64,000 nt of DNA, taken from positions 1-64,000 of the forward strand of contig JBAMJV010009322.1 of assembly GCA_037951105.1 (NCBI GenBank), given 5' to 3'. A program made the position numbers and the translations under genes. Below, in pieces: positions 34,633-46,626 of this stretch. Each line of letters begins with the position of its first letter. The first letter of the stretch is position 1. Below the pieces are notes generated by a model. It was not told where the DNA came from. It saw nothing but the letters and a program-made list of their open reading frames with translations, and searched no databases. Source of the stretch: Echinarachnius parma (Eukaryota; Echinodermata; Echinoidea; Clypeasteroida; Echinarachniidae).

Positions 34633-34688
34633 ACTAACTCTGAAGCTATATATAGAAATTTATAACCGGATACACCACGACACTTTGC

Positions 34689-35008
34689 ATTGAGTTTTGG
34701 TAAAGAAAGTACAGTTTTGGTCAAACTTAATTTTAATAACCAAAACCTGCACCATTATTACAAACTTATAGTTATAACTCCACCATGCCCGAAAGGAATG
34801 AAAACTTACAAATGACTGAGTAAAAAGCCTGTTAACATACAATATAGCCGTTAAAACTCAAAGAGGTCGCTATCTAAAAACTCATTTGGGTTCAACCATC
34901 TAAAATAAAATGTTGTGCATGTGATGTTTTGTTGAAATAGTGACTAGAAAGAGAGATGATCAACATCTATTTAAAAACCTCTTTTGTAATTTTTTTAAAA
35001 GAGGAAGC
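34689..35008. mobile_element. Truncated TTAA-type MITE
   Basis: Contains GAGTTTTGGTAAAG, AAGTACAGTTTTGGTCAAAC and AAAAGAGGAAGCA, as in 16998-18544. Both ends are lost. Confidence 0.75.
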
Positions 35009-35009
35009 A

Positions 35010-35574
35010 ACTGCACTAATCTAATGGAACTGTACATATTGCAGGTTGACGTCTTTTGTCTGCAAGGAATTAGTACACATGCAAGTATTGCATTATTACA
35101 TTGCATTTATTATAAATAAACAACGGGGTCATAAAGACATAGTAATACATGGACATTGCCGTCACAGCATGGTGGCCAGTATAATTGCAGAGAACGGTGC
35201 ATGTTAGATTGTTTAAAAACTATGATAATGTTCATTATCAGTGATACTCGAGAGGAAAGAATATCGAAATAACTAGAAGTGATAAGATGTATGCTCTTAT
35301 CAGCGCCAGCAAGAGAAAATGTAGGCATTGAGCTTCTATTCACAATTCACATGATAACTAGTTTTATTCAAAACAATGCAGCAAAGGTAAACAATTTTCA
35401 TGACAATTAAGATGGGCGAAGAATCATTGTAAAGACGACTTTTTAATTATGTTCTTCAAGATGTTGTTACGATTCTGTACGTAAAGATCGTACGGTACAT
35501 TGTTATTTAAGTTAGCCCCAATAAGATGTACCTAATTGAACATTTTCTATTCTAAAGCAGTAAAGCCGGGCTAA
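35010..35574 (-). other. 3' flank of the TMEM53-like gene
   Basis: AT-rich DNA likely holding the 3' UTR. Possible minus-strand poly(A) signals (TTTATT on plus) lie near 35106 and 35361. No other gene. Confidence 0.4.
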
Positions 35575-36495
35575 CTAATTGTCAAGTTTGTTCAGACATC
35601 GTTCAACAAAATCCCGACATGCAGCAGCATATCTTTCGGGATGCCATCGAAGGTGCATCACGTGATCGGAATCTTCCCACAGCACCTCCGCCACGTGACA
35701 GCCCCTCCGGCGTCTCTCCGCGATGGCCGCCTGGACATCCTCGCACGGAACGATCCGGTCTCCCTTCGAGTAGAGGAACAGCATCGGGGACGCCATCTTA
35801 TCTTGGAGCAAAGCGTCGAAGTACGTTCTCCTGTCTCGCGTCACATCCGTCAGTCCGAAGACCATCATCCCGAGCCAGTTTAGGACGTTGATAGCACCGA
35901 GAAAGATGTAGAACAGCCAGGCCGCAAGGTAGGCGATGACCCAATGCTGCTTTTGCGACACGACGATGTAGATCACCATAAAGGATCTTGGTAGCAATGG
36001 TCGCACGGGCGAACTGTCCCATATGATACCAGCGATGCGCAGACTGCCGTACCGTCCGGGCGATGGACCACTCACGATCTCGGTGATGTGCCTGTAGATG
36101 TACCCGCCGCCGTTGCTGAAGAGATGGAAGAAGATGGGACTATGTTCTAGTCCGAGTTCGAACAGCGAGTCCAGAAGTTGAAGAGTTAAGCTCCTGATCT
36201 GCCCCATCTTGCGTCCAAAAATGTAATCGTGATGCAGGACATATCGTATCGTTACGAATCCCCGAGACTCGTACAGGGCGCTGTACTTGGCGAGATGGTT
36301 ATCCCGGCACCCGTACCATCCAAGAAGGAAGACAACCGGGGCCTTGTCCTTCTTATTTAGCTGCCCCAGTCCACGATTTAGACCTGATAGGTCTGACGTA
36401 ACAAGTCCATCTAAATTCTCCCTGTCTACATCAGCTCTATGTGCAGTATTCTGACGCTTTGTTTCAAATGTCACATGATAATCAAGGTCCTCCAT
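35575..36495 (-). CDS. TMEM53-like (DUF829) alpha/beta-hydrolase-fold protein
   Basis: A 306-residue single-exon ORF. The block PVVFLLGWYGCRDNHLAKYS (about 53-72) is the hallmark of the TMEM53/DUF829 family. FHLFSNGGGYIYRH (about 123-136) occupies the nucleophile-elbow position. A hydrophobic stretch at about 172-214 gives one or two membrane segments. GDRIVPCEDV (about 245-254) and SDHVMHLRWHPERYA (about 276-290) are where the acid and histidine of an alpha/beta-hydrolase would lie. Vertebrate TMEM53 is a nuclear-envelope protein affecting SMAD signalling; the role here is inferred only by family. The ATG at 36495 has a good context (ACCATGG). A TATA-like sequence lies about 70 bp upstream. 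The second copy at 43444-44363 is frameshifted. Confidence 0.9.
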   Translation of the reverse strand: MEDLDYHVTFETKRQNTAHRADVDRENLDGLVTSDLSGLNRGLGQLNKKDKAPVVFLLGWYGCRDNHLAKYSALYESRGFVTIRYVLHHDYIFGRKMGQIRSLTLQLLDSLFELGLEHSPIFFHLFSNGGGYIYRHITEIVSGPSPGRYGSLRIAGIIWDSSPVRPLLPRSFMVIYIVVSQKQHWVIAYLAAWLFYIFLGAINVLNWLGMMVFGLTDVTRDRRTYFDALLQDKMASPMLFLYSKGDRIVPCEDVQAAIAERRRRGCHVAEVLWEDSDHVMHLRWHPERYAAACRDFVERCLNKLDN

Positions 36496-36561
36496 GGTAT
36501 ACTTTTTCAGAGAAGCAAAATTGTCTTCGTAGAATCAGAAGATCTCAAATCTAGGCTTAGG

Positions 36562-36571
36562 GGTATATAAT
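36562..36571 (-). promoter_or_regulatory. TATA-like box upstream of the TMEM53-like gene
   Basis: On the minus strand AATTATATAC lies about 70 bp before the ATG. It is duplicated in unit B. Weak evidence in AT-rich DNA. Confidence 0.3.
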
Positions 36572-36599
36572 TATAATAGCTGGACAGGCAATGCTCTCA

Positions 36600-37180
36600 C
36601 CAAACGACTCGCACAAAACATGACAAAGATGTCGCAATAATTGATCAATATTTTGTAGGCTCTTGCCGACTTCCAAAAACTATTCATGTACAGCTTATAA
36701 GTCCCTATAAGTATACACTTTACGTGAACCCCTAGCTCCATGTATACAAACTAAAGTATAAGAGTTGGTTTGGCTTATTGTGCCGTCCTTTACAAGTCAT
36801 AGACGTGCATACATTGTACAAGCATGGACATTATGTGTGGTATACCCCGGTCCGACTTTTTACGATGCCCAATCAATAAAGTAAACACACGAGGGTACCA
36901 TAAAGCTTTTGTCTTTGTACCCGTTGTGCCCACAGTGTGGGCTATTATAAAACACCGAGTGGGGCTACATAGTTGTTGTTTCTATTGGCGGGAGATGGCG
37001 CTATGTCTCTATCAACGCTCTCTGCTATTGACCAAGGAGGTACTATAGTACCTCCTTGTATTGACCAACCAGATCTAGCTTATAATGTGTGTGTTGTGTG
37101 TGTGTGTGTATTTAGTGTGTGTATTTAGTGTCTCCCTATCTCTCTCCCCCTCCCTCTCTCTAGCTCTTTGTGTGGATGTG
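36600..37180. other. Upstream region of the TMEM53-like gene (unit A)
   Basis: No gene. Contains a hairpin AAGGAGGTACTATAGTACCTCCTT at about 37034-37057 and a GT run near 37085-37110. Identity with unit B falls off here. Confidence 0.6.
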
Positions 37181-37185
37181 ATGTG

Positions 37186-37517
37186 GCAAGATTGGTAGAT
37201 TGCACTTTCCAATCATGAAGTTCCGAGTTCGAACCCTGCCAAACGCATTTCCTGCTGTGTTTGTCCTTCAGCAAGACAATTTATCCACAATTTCTGCTCT
37301 CCATATACCCAGATGTATAAATGGGGACCAGGAAAGGTGAAAGCCTTTATGTGAAGGATCTTCTCAATGCCCACGAGCCACTTGGAAGGAATGCTCCACA
37401 GGGAGTTGAGATGGTGCACACAATTTGTCTGCATTGTATCCTATGACCGTGCATGGTAACAATAGTGTAATGTAAAGCGATATTGAACTAGGCGCTATAT
37501 AAATAAAACTTATTATT
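37186..37517 (+). mobile_element. tRNA-derived SINE, full length
   Basis: Head with A-box-like TGGCAAGATTGG and B box AGTTCGAACCC (about 37228-37238). The body includes CAGCAAGACAATTTATCCAC and the tail is GGCGCTATATAAAT followed by TTATTATTAT. Same family as 60295-60640 (minus) and 45069-45416. Confidence 0.85.
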
Positions 37518-37951
37518 ATTAGTATTTCTCTATAATTATGTCTCTTTGTGTGTGTATCATCTCGTGTGTTTTAACATGATTATTACTACCCTGGTCACAC
37601 TGCAATCATTCCTGCTCACAAAGTGCACATTTTTCACTCCCATGGGAATATTCAAGCCAGTCACCAATTGTGCACACACATTTATCATCCCCATTTATAC
37701 AGTACAACGGAAAATACACTAGATTAAAGACTTATGGTCCCACTCATTGTAGTGTGGGGTTTTCACCAATCTTGCCACACTACTATATCTTTCGATCTTG
37801 CAAGTGGCCTGGTGGGACAAATTAAAACAATTTCTCTCAAAATGTTTATTATGAACACTGTGAAATCACACTCAAATTAAGCAGCACAAATAAGTACATG
37901 TTGTACTCTATTATCACAGAATGAGCAAGTATATACACAATACATTTTCAA

Positions 37952-38219
37952 CATGGGCATAGGAGCACATTTTTTTCAGGGGGCTGTGGTCTTTTGCCCG
38001 AATAGGACACATTCCACATTTTAACCAGACAAGCAAAAAAAAAAAGGGTCATCACAATTTAATGGCCAGAAGTGTTTTGCCAAAATGAGTATGCCCAAAT
38101 ATGAAACAATTTTGCCCAAATACGACATGATTATGCCCGAATGCGTTTGCCGGGGGGGGGGGGGGGGGGGTTGAAGGCTTGCAGCCCCCTTAGCCCCCCC
38201 CTCGCATTGTACACCTATG
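37952..38219. mobile_element. hAT-type MITE with a G run
   Basis: Ends CATGGGCATAGGAGCACA and GCATTGTACACCTATG. It is flanked by an 8-bp duplication with one mismatch (ATTTTCAA at 37944, ATTTTGAA at 38220). Contains an uninterrupted G run of about 20 bp. The counterpart in unit B is 45872-46127. Confidence 0.75.
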
Positions 38220-38558
38220 ATTTTGAAGGTTCCAGCCTGGTGGCATCACTTTACATTAGCCGTGTACGTATATATACTCATGATCGTTCACAATTTTGCA
38301 AAAAAAGGGATACATTTTTGTATGTGTTCGGGAACATAAGATATTCACGTAAATAGAAAAAAAAGGGTACATAATCAAGACTAATTTGCGGAGAAGAGCA
38401 AAAAGGGTCAAACATTTTTTCAACAATTTTTGTCGCGAATAATGTAAATTAGGGAACTAATTGAAACGCAGCGAGTAGGGGTGCTCTTTTCACCTTGAGA
38501 ACGATCATGTATTACGCCTTTGAAGGTGAAATGACACCACCAGGGGTTCTAGAAAGTA

Positions 38559-38744
38559 CAGTAAAACCTGTGTATAGTGACCACCCAAGGGAAGCAAGAA
38601 AAGTGGCCACTGTATAGACAGGTGACCGGCCTCTATAGACAGGTTTCATAACATTGATTTTCTCTGTAAGGGATCACTTTTGGCGGACACTATATAGGCA
38701 GGTTGGCTGCTATGGACAGGTGACCACTAAGACAGGTTTGACTG
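38559..38744. mobile_element. TA-flanked MITE
   Basis: Ends CAGTAAAACCTGTGTATAG and GACAGGTTTGACTG between TA dinucleotides. The interior repeats 'gacaggt' and 'ggccactat' motifs. Same family as 46349-46626 and 49241-49423. A mariner-like origin is inferred from the TA. Confidence 0.75.
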
Positions 38745-38749
38745 TATAA

Positions 38750-39237
38750 CTTTACTACATGGGTTTACATGAATCAATACCATGCAAACATACATACACA
38801 AACACACAACACTAAATCAATGAACATACATGATGCATTACAGTCAAATAAAACGTCAGATAATCAAAGTTGTATTCTCTTTTATTTTTTAATAAAGAGA
38901 CTATTCGTAATTGAGGAATGATATAAGAAATATAAATGACGGAACATAAACAAAAATCATTGGACATATTTTAAAAGTCAATTCAATACAAAAATATATT
39001 TCAGATGCTCTTCTAAAAATTGTAGCTTTATTATTAAAGCAAAATGAAAATAAAAATAATGTTTATTATTTCTATTATTAGTATCAATAGTATCATTCTT
39101 CTAATAATTATTACTGTTTTTTCACTTGGCAAGCAAAGTATATTAGATATATCGGACACAAGAGTATTGCAACCATTGGAAAGAACTGGATAAAAGAAGT
39201 TAGTTTAATTTATGTCCCCATTAAGTATTGTTTTCTA
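38750..39237. other. No gene recognised
   Basis: AT-rich spacer in unit A. The counterpart is 46630-47137. Confidence 0.4.
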
Positions 39238-39335
39238 AACCGAACACAAAAAGTAACTACCCCCCTTCATAACTGATAATTGTTACAAGATGTCATTTTA
39301 CCACAATGTGTTTTCAGTTGTTATGTACACTTTGT
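39238..39335. mobile_element. Truncated MITE at the duplication junction
   Basis: The first about 98 bp of the MITE family of 12688-13273. It ends abruptly at 39335, where unit B begins inside the LTR. Confidence 0.85.
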
Positions 39336-39617
39336 AGGAGAGTAGGACGTACGTTTTTGGGGAGAGAAAAGAAGGACGAAAAGGAGACAGATAGGTGGAA
39401 GACGGCATGAATGACCGTGTGTAGTTTGAAGAAATAAAGGCAAGTACACCTGATATGATAATTTGTACATGTTTCGTTATTATTAGAGTAGCGTGAATGA
39501 GTGATGCTTCACTGTCCGTAAGAACTCGGTGGCTGATGCTGTGTTTCGGGGCCTCATAAACCAAAAAGGCCGCTCGGTAAACGAAGAAGGGACCCCGGGG
39601 GGAAACAGCTCGTTACA
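39336..39617 (+). mobile_element. 5'-truncated LTR copy
   Basis: Copy of 31457-31738, carried by the tandem duplication. Confidence 0.9.
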
Positions 39618-39799
39618 GTATGATTAATAAAATTGGAAATATGGGAAGTCCGCAAAGCTAAATAGCTTGAAGAAAGGACAGCCTGTTGTAAAAATGCAAG
39701 TATAGTTTAAATACAAATAATACAATTACGACTCCATATTATGTGATTTAACAGAAAGGAGAAGCAGGTGCAACCCCTGAAATGGAAAAGTCATGTTAA

Positions 39800-40329
39800 A
39801 GGGGTAGTACAGTTTTGGTAAGGCTGAACTTTAGTAACCAAACCTGGACAGTAACATTATAAACTAATAGTTATAACTCTACCATGCTCGAAAAGTATAC
39901 AAAATTACAAAAAAGTAAAAAGCCTGTTATCATTCAAAAAGAGCCATTAAAACACAAGAGGGCGCTTTTTAAAAAGGCATTGGTTTCAACCATTTTTCAT
40001 ACAAAATTATGCATGTGATGTTTTATTGAAATAATGATTAAATAGAGAGATCATCAACAACTATTTAAAAAACGCTTTTGAACATTTTTGAAAAAGTGCA
40101 AGCATTTTTTTAATTTTTTGAAAAAATCATCTAATTATTTGGGCCCCAAATAATTATAAGATCAGATATATTTATTGATATTTCAGCCGTTTCTGGGTCG
40201 ATTTTGACTAAATAAAGTTTATTCTGCCATTAAAATTGCATGTTCTCTCAAATTCGACACTCAGTTTTTCATTACCTCACAAAAATGGTTTGATGTGCAG
40301 CGCCCTCTCTACCAAAACTAAACTACCCT
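39800..40329. mobile_element. TTAA-flanked MITE (unit B copy)
   Basis: Copy of 31921-32450, with TTAA on both sides. Confidence 0.88.
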
Positions 40330-40654
40330 TTAAACTACAGAAAAGAGCTGTTAGAATAGTAACAAACTTTTCATATTTATCTCATCTCACTATAAACCCC
40401 TTTTTATAAAATTTAAGGTTTTACCCATTTTTCAACTTTATGAATATAATCTTGGTATTTGTATGTATTTATTTCATCACACATTATTAACTGATTTATT
40501 TTATTCGTTATTTATTCAAAACTCTGATGTACATAATTACTAGGAATACAAGATCTAAATCCGACCTTCGTGTTTCTTATGGACGCACACAATGTTCTCA
40601 TTTTATTATTTAGTCTATCGACTCATGTAAAACAACTAATTTTTCATATATAAT

Positions 40655-41289
40655 TTTGACAACAGTTTTTAATTTGATCTAAATACATCACTGATGAGAA
40701 AAAGTGTTGTTGCCATTTTTTATTTTTGGTCCCAGGGTGCATTTTGGCGATTATAAAGATAATTAGCTAATTTGCATATTTCTGAAATAAAATCAGGGAT
40801 CATTTTCCATCTAGAGGAATAGTACAATAGTAATCAAAACAATTATGACTGGGTAATTTGGTGGAAGGAATCAATTTCCGGTGCCCATTTGCATGTGCCG
40901 TATGGGCAACACCCAGTAATCCAAGATGGCTTCCCCTAATTTGCATATGTATGAATATTATTGATTTACTGTAGCTACATCCTCTAATAAGTATCAATTC
41001 CAAGTTATATAGATGCAGTCATGCTCTTAAAGTGTATACAAGATACTTCAGCTTGGTTGCCACCTTGGCAACCTCTGGCAATGCATATAATTAGCATACT
41101 TATAGACTATTTACCTAATTTGCATATTCCCAGAAATTTGTGTATAATTATTGTGAACCCAGAAAGTAAAAGAGACAAAAAATACCTCTTTTCCAAGGTT
41201 TTAGGGGGCAACAAATCCATTTATAATACTTATTTTGACGTATCACCTCGGCAACCCACATATATAAATCCAAGATGGCCGCCTTTGGC
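40655..41289. mobile_element. Single-arm fold-back repeat (unit B copy)
   Basis: Copy of 32776-33410. Confidence 0.85.
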
Positions 41290-41481
41290 ATTCTAAAGGA
41301 AAAATGCAATGTGCCACTTTAACAGCAATTATTTTATAAAACTATAATTGTTTTACCGTTAGCAACTAACTACAGATAGGTGACCACTTACTTAGACATG
41401 TTGTCTGTATGTTTATAGGTCATGTGTTAAAAACTTAGGTCATGTGTTAAAAACTTAGCCATGTCAAATAATGACTTCGCA

Positions 41482-41644
41482 TAATAATAATAATAATAAT
41501 ATACTCGATTTATATAGCGCCTAATATGATTTATAATCATCTCTAAGCGCTTTACAATGATAATATATTACCCCCGGTCATAGGATACAATGCAAACCGG
41601 CACACATTGTGTGCACCATCTCCACTCCCATACTAGACTGGCGG
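41482..41644 (-). mobile_element. SINE fragment (unit B copy)
   Basis: Copy of 33603-33765. Confidence 0.8.
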
Positions 41645-42440
41645 GATTTATTGAGTCAATACGTGTATAAGGTTTCACCAGATCAATGATTTTTGTCCGT
41701 CAGACCATACAATGCATGATAAGAATGAAAAGGTCTACAAAACTATATAGACTAGTGACCGGCCTGTTTTGAGACACTCCAGAGAGGAACGAATTGGGCG
41801 TCGGTGTTCCAAATATCTGGTCTTGGGAGATTGCTACGTTTCTTTTACTTATGATTCATTGCATAGGACTGTTGTTTGATTCCTTGCAGCCAAATGGCTA
41901 GTATATAGTCCACCCTTGGCATGGAATTACAATGTACATATAGTACGCCCCACAATTATTGTTGATGTTGTCTTTAGGCGGTACTAAGATTTGGTGTTTT
42001 GTTCTTGTCGGCTTTAGATACACCCTAATGCCCGATTAAATTGAAATTCATTTAATTGCATCTGAGACTTTTTTTCTGTTTTTATTCAACCAAAATACAA
42101 TCAAAGTACAATCACAAAATGTACAAACAATTATAAGGGATCAGAATAAGTAAAAACAAAATCAAATATAAATCAACAAAAAATACATTAAAAACATAAG
42201 AGGTGCAGCAATATACTGTAATACATAAAATAAGTTAAGAGTTAAAGCCTGCTTATAGGGAGGGGGTGGGGAGTCATGGGGTACCCACGGCATAACACCG
42301 GACACCCCACGAGCCCGCCAAACAAGTGACTGAACAATGAAATCCACTCCTTCGTGACAGGACCGACCTCATCTCTGTGTTGGTTTTAAAAATCGTGTGC
42401 AGAGTGTGCATATCGTCGAAGTACTCTGAAATCATAATTC

Positions 42441-42441
42441 A

Positions 42442-42472
<31 letters not shown>

Positions 42473-42501
42473 CACATGCACACGCACGCACGCACGCACA
42501 C
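42441..42501. repeat. (CA)n microsatellite, short allele
   Basis: Counterpart of 34562-34632, about 10 bp shorter. Confidence 0.95.
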
Positions 42502-42557
42502 ACTAACTCTGAAGCTATATATAGAAATTTATAACCGGATACACCACGACACTTTGC

Positions 42558-42877
42558 ATTGAGTTTTGGTAAAGAAAGTACAGTTTTGGTCAAACTTAAT
42601 TTTAATAACCAAAACCTGCACCATTATTACAAACTTATAGTTATAACTCCACCATGCCCGAAAGGAATGAAAACTTACAAATGACTGAGTAAAAAGCCTG
42701 TTAACATACAATATAGCCGTTAAAACTCAAAGAGGTCGCTATCTAAAAACTCATTTGGGTTCAACCATCTAAAATAAAATGTTGTGCATGTGATGTTTTG
42801 TTGAAATAGTGACTAGAAAGAGAGATGATCAACATCTATTTAAAAACCTCTTTTGTAATTTTTTTAAAAGAGGAAGC
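42558..42877. mobile_element. Truncated TTAA-type MITE (unit B copy)
   Basis: Copy of 34689-35008. Confidence 0.75.
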
Positions 42878-43443
42878 AACTGCACTAATCTAATGGAACT
42901 GTACATATTGCAGGTTGACGTCTTTTGTCTGCAAGGAGTTAGTACACATGCAAGTATTGCATTATTACATTGCATTTATTATAAATAAACAACGGGGTCA
43001 TAAAGACATAGTAATACATGGACATTGCCGTCACAGCATGGTGGCCAGTATAATTGCAGAGAACGGTGCATGTTAGATTGTTTAAAAACTATGATAATGT
43101 TCATTATCAGTGATACTCGAGAGGAAAGAATATCGAAATAACTAGAAGTGATAAGATGTATGCTCTTATCAGCGCCAGCAAGAGAAAATGTAGGCATTGA
43201 GCTTCTATTCACAATTCACATGATAACTAGTTTTATTCAAAACAATGCAGCAAAGGTAAACAATTTTCATGACAATTAAGATGGGCGAAGAATCATTGTA
43301 AAGACGACTTTTTAATTATGTTCTTCAAGATGTTGTTACGATTCTGTACGTAAAGATCGTACGGTACATTGTTATTTAAGTTAGCCCCAATAAGATGTAC
43401 CTAATTGAACATTTTCTATTCTAAAGCAGTAAAGCCGGGCTAA

Positions 43444-44363
43444 CTAATTGTCAAGTTTGTTCAGACATCGTTCAACAAAATCCCGACATGCAGCAGCATA
43501 TCTTTCGGGATGCCATCGAAGGTGCATCACGTGATCGGAATCTTCCCACAGCACCTCCGCCACGTGACAGCCCCTCCGGCGTCTCTCCGCGATGGCCGCC
43601 TGGACATCCTCGCACGGAACGATCCGGTCTCCCTTCGAGTAGAGGAACAGCATCGGGGCGCCATCTTATCTTGGAGCAAAGCGTCGAAGTACGTTCTCCT
43701 GTCTCGCGTCACATCCGTCAGTCCGAAGACCATCATCCCGAGCCAGTTTAGGACGTTGATAGCACCGAGAAAGATGTAGAACAGCCAGGCCGCAAGGTAG
43801 GCGATGACCCAATGCTGCTTTTGCGACACGACGATGTAGATCACCATAAAGGATCTTGGTAGCAATGGTCGCACGGGCGAACTGTCCCATATGATACCAG
43901 CGATGCGCAGACTGCCGTACCGTCCGGGCGATGGACCACTCACGATCTCGGTGATGTGCCTGTAGATGTACCCGCCGCCGTTGCTGAAGAGATGGAAGAA
44001 GATGGGACTATGTTCTAGTCCGAGTTCGAACAGCGAGTCCAGAAGTTGAAGAGTTAAGCTCCTGATCTGCCCCATCTTGCGTCCAAAAATGTAATCGTGA
44101 TGCAGGACATATCGTATCGTTACGAATCCCCGAGACTCGTACAGGGCGCTGTACTTGGCGAGATGGTTATCCCGGCACCCGTACCATCCAAGAAGGAAGA
44201 CAACCGGGGCCTTGTCCTTCTTATTTAGCTGCCCCAGTCCACGATTTAGACCTGATAGGTCTGACGTAACAAGTCCATCTAAATTCTCCCTGTCTACATC
44301 AGCTCTATGTGCAGTATTCTGACGCTTTGTTTCAAATGTCACATGATAATCAAGGTCCTCCAT
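43444..44363 (-). pseudogene. TMEM53-like gene, copy B, one-base deletion
   Basis: Nearly identical to 35575-36495 but lacking one A after 43658 (CGGGGCGCC against CGGGGACGCC on the plus strand). Translation follows the intact protein to about residue 235, then shifts and stops after 278 residues with an Arg/Cys/Ser-rich tail. The true C-terminus, including GDRIVP and SDHVMHL, remains as a separate ORF (43444-43653). The loss removes the parts that would supply the acid and histidine. Upstream sequence is as in copy A, so it may be transcribed. It may be a recent pseudogene, a polymorphism or an assembly error. Confidence 0.85.
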
Positions 44364-44936
44364 GGTATACTTTTTCAGAGAAGCAAAATTGTCTTCGTAG
44401 AATCAGAAGATCTCAAATCTAGGCTTAGGGGTATATAATTATAATAGCTGGACAGGCAATGCTCTCACCAAACGACTCGCACAAAACATGACAAAGATGT
44501 CGCAATAATTGATCAATATTTTGTAGGCTCTTGCCGACTTCCAAAAACTATTCATGTACAGCTTATAAGTCCCTATAAGTATACACTTTACGTGAACCCC
44601 TAGCTCCATGTATACAAACTAAAGTATAAGAGTTGGTTTGGCTTATTGTGCCGTCCTTAACAAGTCATAGACGTGCATACATTGTACAAGCATGGACATT
44701 ATGTGTGGTATACCCCGGTCCGACTTTTTACGATGCCCAATCAATAAAGTAAACACACGAGGGTACCATAAAGCTTTTGTCTTTGTACCCGTTGTGCCAT
44801 AAAACACCGAGTGGGGCTACATAGTTGTTGTTTCTATTGGCGGGAGATGGCGCTATGTCTCTATCAACGCTCTCTGCTATTTACCAAGGCGGTACTATAG
44901 TACCTCCCTGTATTGACCAACCAGATCTAGCTTATA

Positions 44937-44955
44937 ATGTGTGTGTTGTGTGTGT

Positions 44956-44995
<40 letters not shown>
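44937..44995. repeat. (GT)n microsatellite
   Basis: Much longer than the run at 37085-37110 in unit A. Near the point where unit identity drops. Confidence 0.95.
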
Positions 44996-44997
<2 letters not shown>

Positions 44998-45068
44998 TTA
45001 GTGTGTGTATTTAGTGTCTCCCTATCTCTCTCCCCCTCCCTCTCTCTATCTCTTGAGTAGATGTGATG

Positions 45069-45416
45069 TGGCAAGATTGGTAGATTGCGCTTTCCAATCA
45101 TGAGGTTCCGAGTTCGAACCCTGCCCAACGCATTTCCTGCCGTGTTTGTCCTTCAGCAAGACAATTTATCCACAATTTCTGCTCTCCATATACCCAGATG
45201 TATAAATGGGGACCAGGAAAGGTGAAAGCCTTTATGTGAACGATCTTCTCAATGCCCATGAGCCACTTGGAAGGAATGCTCCATGCTTGAGATGGTGCAC
45301 AAAATGTGTCGGCATTGTATCCTAGTCTGACAGTGGTAAAAATGGTGTAAAGCGTTGAGATGATTATATGTACTAGCTAGCGTCATATAAATCAAACATA
45401 TTATTATTAGTATCTC
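45069..45416 (+). mobile_element. tRNA-derived SINE (unit B copy)
   Basis: Counterpart of 37186-37517, clearly more diverged than DNA to its left. The B box AGTTCGAACCC is kept. Confidence 0.85.
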
Positions 45417-45871
45417 TCTATAATGATGTCTCTTTGTGTGTATATCATCCCCGGGTATCATCTCGTGTATATTATCAAGATTATTACCACCCTGGTCACA
45501 CTGTAATCATTCCTGCTCACAAAAAGCATATTTTTCACTCCCATGAGAATATTAAAGCCAGTCACCAATAAGGCACACACATTTATCATCCCCATTTATA
45601 CCGTACAACAGATAATACACTGGATTCAAAAATTAGGGTCTCACTCATTGTAGAGTGTGGGGTTTTTACCAATCTTGCCAACACTGCTATCTTTCGATCT
45701 TGCAAGTGGCCTGTGGTGGGACAAATTAAAACAATTTCTCTCAAAATGTTGATTAGAACACTGTGATATCACACACAAATTAAGCAGCACAAATAAGAAC
45801 ATGTTACTCTATTATCACAGAATGAGCAAGTTGCATTAAAATTGATTAAATACACAAATCTAAATTTTGAA

Positions 45872-46127
45872 CATGGGCGTAGGAGCACATTTTTCCCCCA
45901 GGGGGCCCCCGAGGTCTTTTGCCCGAATAGGCCTACCATCTTCCCACATTTTCACTTGACAAGAAAACAAAATTAATCAAAATTTAACTGCCAGAAAGTG
46001 TTTTTGCCCAATAAATATGATACAAGTTTGCCCGAATATGACATGCTTTTGCTCGAATGCGTTTGCCGGGGGGGGGGGGGGGGGGGGTTGTAGCCCCTTA
46101 GACCCCCCCTCGCATCGTACACCTATG
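45872..46127. mobile_element. hAT-type MITE (unit B copy)
   Basis: Counterpart of 37952-38219. Left duplication ATTTTGAA at 45864-45871; the right one is deleted. Confidence 0.75.
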
Positions 46128-46348
46128 TTCGCGAATATAAGATATTCATGTAAATGGAAATAATGATACATAATCAAGACTAATTTGCAGAGAAGTGCAA
46201 AAAAGGGTCAAAATTTCAGAACAATTTTTGCGAAATGTGAAAATTCAGGAACTTGAAACGCAGCGAATAGGGGTGATCATGTGTTATGCCTTTGAATGTG
46301 AAATGACACCACTAGGGGTTCTAGTAATTAATGTTATGTTAAAGATAC

Positions 46349-46626
46349 TAGTAAAAACCTGTGTATAGTGACCACCCAAGGGAAGCAAGAAAAGTGGCCA
46401 CTGTATAGACAGGTGACCGGCCTCTATAGACAGGTTTCATAACACTGCTTTTCTCTGGCGGGAATCACTCTCTGTGACCACTATAGGCAGGTTGGCTGCT
46501 ATAGACAGGTGGCCACTAAGACAGGTTTCATAACATTGATTTTCTCTGGATAGGATCACTTTTGGCGGACACTATATAGGCAGGTTGGCTGCTATGGACA
46601 GGTGGCCACTAAGACAGGTTGGACTG
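46349..46626. mobile_element. TA-flanked MITE (unit B copy), internally duplicated
   Basis: Counterpart of 38559-38744 with an extra internal repeat of about 90 bp (AAGACAGGTTTCATAACA motif twice). Confidence 0.75.

Larger units (their letters stand above)
31457..39335. repeat. Tandem duplication unit A
   Basis: Unit of 7,879 bp repeated head to tail at 39336 onwards. From 31457 to about 36990 it differs from unit B by only about ten scattered differences. Beyond that the copies differ much more. It contains a partial LTR, MITEs, the TMEM53-like gene and a SINE. Confidence 0.95.

Noticed and set aside
35619..35891. Plus-strand Pro/Arg-rich ORFs across the TMEM53-like gene
   Set aside because: Shadow frames of the conserved minus-strand gene.
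37186..37260. A functional tRNA gene
   Set aside because: The A and B boxes belong to a SINE head with a long unrelated body and tail; no proper acceptor stem pairs.
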